This document shows, piece after piece, positions 52,034-55,444 of a stretch of 55,444 nucleotides of DNA. This DNA comes from Prosthecobacter debontii. GTDB taxonomy: Bacteria; Verrucomicrobiota; Verrucomicrobiia; Verrucomicrobiales; Verrucomicrobiaceae. The DNA is taken from assembly GCA_945860295.1 (NCBI GenBank), contig CAMAQH010000024.1, positions 1-55,444 on the forward strand. Reading direction: 5' to 3'. The first letter of the stretch is position 1. Each line of letters starts with the position of its first letter. The notes under the pieces were generated by a model. It had not been told where the DNA came from. It did not search any database and saw nothing but the letters and a program-made list of their open reading frames with translations. Both the position numbers and the translations under genes were made by a program.

Positions 52034-53563
52034 TCACGCCGTCACGATTTCCGGTTCCCCTGTGCGTCCGTCGGCAGGCGGCTGCGGTGGGCTGAGGAAG
52101 GCCATGGAAAAGCGCTTGAAGACAGAGCACGCTGACACATACAAGAAACCCATGAAAAAGAGTCCAAGGAAAGGCAGCGAACCCCAGTCTTTTCGACCGA
52201 CAGCGAGCCATAGCAGATAGCCAAAGTAGCCCACAAGTAGAACCTCAATCCACAAGCATACTGACTTGCTGGCTTTGTAATGGAAGGGCTTTTTTGCGGG
52301 CTGCGTCCGCTTCACGACACCGTATTTCGGCGTACGAACAAAATCAGACTCCTGCCCCAGCAGTGCCTCGATGACTGCCTTGCTGTTGTTGATCGACATG
52401 CCGACGCCCAGAGCCATGAAAAAGGGGATGTAGGGGATCGTTTTCAGCCAGCCCCAGCGGGTTTGTGCGCCTTGAGCTGTCAGGTAGAAGGCAATCACTG
52501 TGACGGTGGCAAAGAAGAAGACGGGCAGGTCCACGAAGAGCGCCTTTTGCCATGAATGAGCGGGCAGAAAGTCCACGGGATACATGAGCACGAGGGAGGC
52601 CAGCGTGAGTAGGTTGGCGAAGTTGGCTCCGAGCTGAGCCGTGGCTTCGAGTTTCTTGTGAAGTGGAAAAGAGCCGCGCCAGACATGGCCGAGCATCTTT
52701 TTGCAGACCTGGATGGAGCCTTTGGTCCAGCGATGCTGCTGGGATTTGAATCCATCCATGTCCGGTGGCAGTTCGGCCGAGACGACGATGTCGTTGAGAT
52801 AAATGAAGCGCCAACCTTTCATCTGCGCGCGGTAGGTCAGGTCGAGATCTTCCGTGAGCGTGTCGTGCTTCCATCCGCCAGCGTCGTCAATCGTAGTGCG
52901 TCTCCACAAGCCTGCGGTGCCATTGAAATTACAAAACTCGCCCCAGCGGCTGCGTGAGGTCTGCTCCAGCATGAGGTGCCCGTCGAGCAGGATGGCCTGG
53001 AGACGTGTGAGTAGTGAAAACTCGCGATTCCGATGTCCCCAACGCGCCTGGACGATGCCCACCTGTGGATCGGTGAAGTGATGGATCATGCGGCGCAGGT
53101 AGTCAGGCTCAGGAGAAAAGTCGGCATCGAATATGCAGATGAACTCGCCCTTCACCGTCGCCATACCTTCATCCATCGCTCCGGCTTTGAAGCCGCGACG
53201 ATTCGTGCGGTGTCGATACTCGACATCGAAACCCCGAGCCCTCAGCTTTTCAGCGTGCGTCTCACCGATCTCTGCGGTTTCGTCGGTTGAGTCATCCAGG
53301 ATCTGGATTTGCAGTTTGTCCTTCGGGTAGTCCAGCGCGCTGATCGCGGCGGCGAGTTCGTCCATCACATCTGCCTCGTTGAAGATGGGCAGTTGGATAG
53401 TGACGGTGGGCAATTCTGTGAATTCACTGAGGGCCGTGGGGCGCTGTTTACGGTACTTCCAGTAGCCATACAGCACCTTGACTTTGTGCGCCCCAAAGGC
53501 GGACAAACCGAGGGATACAAGGATGTAGCTGGTGAACCAGAGAAGTGTTTCCCACCGAATCAT
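52034..53563 (-). CDS. Family 2 glycosyltransferase, processive, cellulose-synthase-like
   Basis: 509 residues from the ATG at 53563 (MIRWETLLWF). An N-terminal membrane helix precedes the GT2 core, which has the nucleotide-sugar region PIFNE, the DDSTD motif, the DAD of FDADFSP, the TEDLD general-base motif and QQHRW (Q-x-x-RW). Several C-terminal membrane helices follow. The order matches processive synthases (CESA/CsgD-type) or mannan/glucomannan synthases; a bacterial cellulose PilZ domain is absent. It probably makes a membrane-exported beta-glycan, which one is unknown. Confidence 0.88.
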   Translation of the reverse strand: MIRWETLLWFTSYILVSLGLSAFGAHKVKVLYGYWKYRKQRPTALSEFTELPTVTIQLPIFNEADVMDELAAAISALDYPKDKLQIQILDDSTDETAEIGETHAEKLRARGFDVEYRHRTNRRGFKAGAMDEGMATVKGEFICIFDADFSPEPDYLRRMIHHFTDPQVGIVQARWGHRNREFSLLTRLQAILLDGHLMLEQTSRSRWGEFCNFNGTAGLWRRTTIDDAGGWKHDTLTEDLDLTYRAQMKGWRFIYLNDIVVSAELPPDMDGFKSQQHRWTKGSIQVCKKMLGHVWRGSFPLHKKLEATAQLGANFANLLTLASLVLMYPVDFLPAHSWQKALFVDLPVFFFATVTVIAFYLTAQGAQTRWGWLKTIPYIPFFMALGVGMSINNSKAVIEALLGQESDFVRTPKYGVVKRTQPAKKPFHYKASKSVCLWIEVLLVGYFGYLLWLAVGRKDWGSLPFLGLFFMGFLYVSACSVFKRFSMAFLSPPQPPADGRTGEPEIVTA

Positions 53564-53662
53564 AGGGGCCCCAGTTGAGGGGATGGACCAATCAACGACG
53601 AACACTCCGCGTCAAGTTGCAATCCCGATGCCCCGATCACTCTCAAAGCTAAGTAGTACGAT

Positions 53663-55072
53663 TCAGGAAAAGGATTTTCTAAGATGGCTGGGAAGGCTGC
53701 CGAGCGCTTCACGATACTTGGCCACAGTGCGGCGAGCGACTTTGATCCCTTGCTTGTCGAGGATCTTCGCCAGCTTGTCGTCGCTGAGTGGCTTGGATTT
53801 GTGCTCGTTTTTGATGAGTTCAGCGATGGCGTTTTTGACGCTGGTATTGCTGAGATCCTCCCCAGAATCCGTTTTGACACCGTGGCTGAAGAAGAATTTC
53901 AGCTCAAATACCCCATGCGGACTGGCCATGTATTTGCCTGAGATCGCACGACTGACCGTGGTCTCATGCACACCTACTTCATCTGCCACCGTGGCCATAT
54001 TGAGTGGGCGCAGGAAGCTGGTGCCCTTTTCTAAAAACTCGCTCTGATGGGCGAGAATCTGAACCGCGATTTTGTGGATCGTCTGTTGTCTTTGATGGAT
54101 GCTGCGAATAAGAAACTTGCCGCTGCGAATCTTGTCGCGGATGTAATCCCTTACTTCACCGCTGCTGCTCGACTGAGTGAGCATGTCTTTGTAGGCGTTG
54201 CTAAGGCGCAGATGAGGTAATTCATCGTTGTTCATGACTGGCACCCACTCACCAACTTGGCGCTCCACGATGATGTCTGGGGTGACGTAGTTGTTCGAAC
54301 TGACATTGAAGCGCGAAGCTGGGCGCGGGTCCAGTGTGCTGATGAAGTCGGCAGCGCGTGAGATCTGCTCGATAGGCATGCCCATTTTACGAGTCAGGAT
54401 CGGGTAGCGCTTATTCGCCAAGTCATCGAGATGAATGTCCACAAGACGATAAGCCAAGCTTTGCCGCTTGCCGAGACGGTCCAGTTGGATCAGCAAACAC
54501 TCGCGAAGGTCATCAGCGCCTACACCGACTGGATCAAAACTGATCAGGAGCGCCTTGGCAGCATGCAAGTCATCCAGCGGGATACCGTGTTGAAGGCTAA
54601 GGTCCTCAACAGCAGTGTGCATAAAGCCTCGATCATCAAGACTGCCGATGAGAAACTCGACGTTCTTGATGAGAAGTGGATCTCTGATCTCAGAAGTGCG
54701 GAGTTGTGAGATCAGATGAGCTTGAAGAGTCATCGGAGCCACGATTGAATCCATCAAGAATTGCCAGCGCTCCTGGTCATCTGTGCGGCGGTTGGGGGAC
54801 TGCATCCGGCTTTGCGCCCAATACTCCCGCCATTCCTCATCCATCTGAGAAAGTGTGTTCAGTTCATCACGATCAACTGGGTCTTCGGGAGCAGTGTCTT
54901 GCAGAGAAACTTCCGGACTTTCAAGTTCTAGCACCGGATTGATGTTGATCTCCTGCTGGATGATCTGACGCAACTCCAAGGTTGGAGCTTGCAGAATCTG
55001 CAGGCTCTGCTGCATCTGCGGTCCGATAGCCAGTTTTTGAGTCTGGGTCTGATATAATCCTTGGTTTGCCAT
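53663..55072 (-). CDS. rpoN: RNA polymerase sigma-54 factor
   Basis: 469 residues. The N-terminal Gln/Leu-rich region I (QMQQSLQILQAPTLELRQIIQQEININPVLELE) is followed by an acidic linker, the core-binding region and a helix-turn-helix (MATVADEVGVHETTVSRAISGKY). The RpoN box near the C-terminus reads ARRTVAKYRE, the canonical sequence. Sigma-54 directs RNA polymerase to -24/-12 promoters with activator ATPases. No activator gene is in the window. Confidence 0.97.
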   Translation of the reverse strand: MANQGLYQTQTQKLAIGPQMQQSLQILQAPTLELRQIIQQEININPVLELESPEVSLQDTAPEDPVDRDELNTLSQMDEEWREYWAQSRMQSPNRRTDDQERWQFLMDSIVAPMTLQAHLISQLRTSEIRDPLLIKNVEFLIGSLDDRGFMHTAVEDLSLQHGIPLDDLHAAKALLISFDPVGVGADDLRECLLIQLDRLGKRQSLAYRLVDIHLDDLANKRYPILTRKMGMPIEQISRAADFISTLDPRPASRFNVSSNNYVTPDIIVERQVGEWVPVMNNDELPHLRLSNAYKDMLTQSSSSGEVRDYIRDKIRSGKFLIRSIHQRQQTIHKIAVQILAHQSEFLEKGTSFLRPLNMATVADEVGVHETTVSRAISGKYMASPHGVFELKFFFSHGVKTDSGEDLSNTSVKNAIAELIKNEHKSKPLSDDKLAKILDKQGIKVARRTVAKYREALGSLPSHLRKSFS

Positions 55073-55297
55073 TAGTGGTTAGCGGCATCCCTTTCACCGT
55101 CAAAAGGGATTAGCAAGCAAAGATCGGGCCACCGTGACCAAGTATTTTTTGAGATGGTCGCATCTATTCAACACAGAGCTCCAAAAGTATGGGAGAAGAG
55201 GGGAGATTTCGCGCTAACAATCATTGTTTCCAGCGAGCGAATTCCATATTCTGTTTGCCTATGGGATATGTATCTTGGATTATTCAAAATGCGCTAT

Positions 55298-55444
55298 TGA
55301 GGTGGACCCCGAAAATCGGGCCGGTAGTGAAGTTATGAGTTTATGGTGGTTACGGGTTGGGAGCGACAACCCAGACACCCAAAAACCAAGTGAAAGCCAA
55401 ACGTAAAAGACACGACCCGCAGTTCAAAGCCCGAGTGGCTTTGG
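55298..55444 (+). mobile_element. Left end of an IS3-family-like insertion sequence, cut by the window edge
   Basis: From about 55298 the sequence TGAGGTGGACCCCGAAAATC looks like an IS3-family terminal inverted repeat. Inside it CCCGA-AAA-TCGGG (55308-55320) is a small perfect palindrome. About 90 bases further a transposase OrfA-like frame begins (55390). The rest of the element is outside the window. Confidence 0.5.
55390..55444 (+). CDS. IS3-family OrfA-like transposase, N-terminal fragment (partial)
   Basis: From a GTG at 55390 (or an in-frame TTG about 33 bases upstream) the frame reads VKAKRKRHDPQFKARVAL and runs off the edge. This is close to the start of IS3/IS150-type OrfA proteins (KxKRxxxxxxFKAKVALEA). 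Only 18 codons are visible, so the exact subgroup cannot be named. Confidence 0.5.
   Translation, partial: MKAKRKRHDPQFKARVAL

Noticed and set aside
1-55444. CRISPR arrays, tRNA or rRNA genes
   Set aside because: I saw no regularly spaced direct repeats and no cloverleaf or rRNA-like sequence; short RNA genes could still be missed by eye.

Overview
The window reads as a stretch of a Verrucomicrobiota chromosome, probably Verrucomicrobiales or Prosthecobacter-like and aquatic. This is an inference from the gene mix: LPS export and heptose-nucleotide genes, sigma-54, a Tat-exported DUF1501 protein, a sulfatase, a Gfo/Idh/MocA protein with a Tat signal, a PQQ-type beta-propeller, a planctomycete-type cytochrome c domain, and a GAP1/GYF/DUF4190 gene set. 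No rRNA, tRNA or CRISPR array is visible. Both ends lie inside insertion sequences (IS256-like on the left, IS3-like on the right), as expected for a contig that broke at repeats.

Layout. 1-11.5 kb is housekeeping and cell envelope: an rRNA m5U methyltransferase, an SDR, a TatD hydrolase, an LptF/LptG permease, an unusual RfaE2-PurN fusion, a UDP-sugar epimerase, a TraB/GumN protein, a class A penicillin-binding protein whose transpeptidase SxxK box reads TAFI, and a MidA-like methyltransferase. 11.5-20.7 kb is a light module set in low-density DNA: a c-type cytochrome, a BLUF blue-light sensor, a decayed transposase, then a proteorhodopsin followed by crtE-crtI-crtB-crtY-blh, a complete route from prenyl diphosphates to retinal. 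It abuts a stub of a secreted-protein gene downstream of a DUF1501 gene. 20.7-29 kb holds DUF1501, an MBL hydrolase, the Prc protease, a nonsense-broken O-antigen-ligase-like gene, a secreted protein and a sulfatase.

29.1-40.0 kb is the most unusual part: a seven-gene, same-strand, largely overlapping operon. It encodes a multidomain P-loop GTPase-like protein (FHA-like, GYF, zinc ribbon, DO-GTPase2-like), a GAP1-N2 protein with one membrane helix, a 1000-residue helical membrane protein, a GYF/DUF4190 membrane protein, a MotA/TolQ/ExbB-like channel, and two paralogous single-pass partners. Only one of the paralogs has acidic residues in its membrane segment. It looks like an NTPase-controlled, ion-motive-force-driven membrane machine, possibly a conflict/defence system by analogy with Zorya and the GAP1/double-GTPase systems.

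40-55 kb returns to general functions: Gfo/Idh/MocA, beta-propeller, a TetR-like/UbiB-kinase pair, MenD, TrpC, ParB, a lipoprotein, an MFS-spermidine-synthase-like fusion, an SMP-30 lactonase, a secreted unknown, a family 2 glycosyltransferase and RpoN.

Start codons were chosen by family N-termini and overlaps. Many genes lack a clear Shine-Dalgarno sequence, so several starts are provisional.
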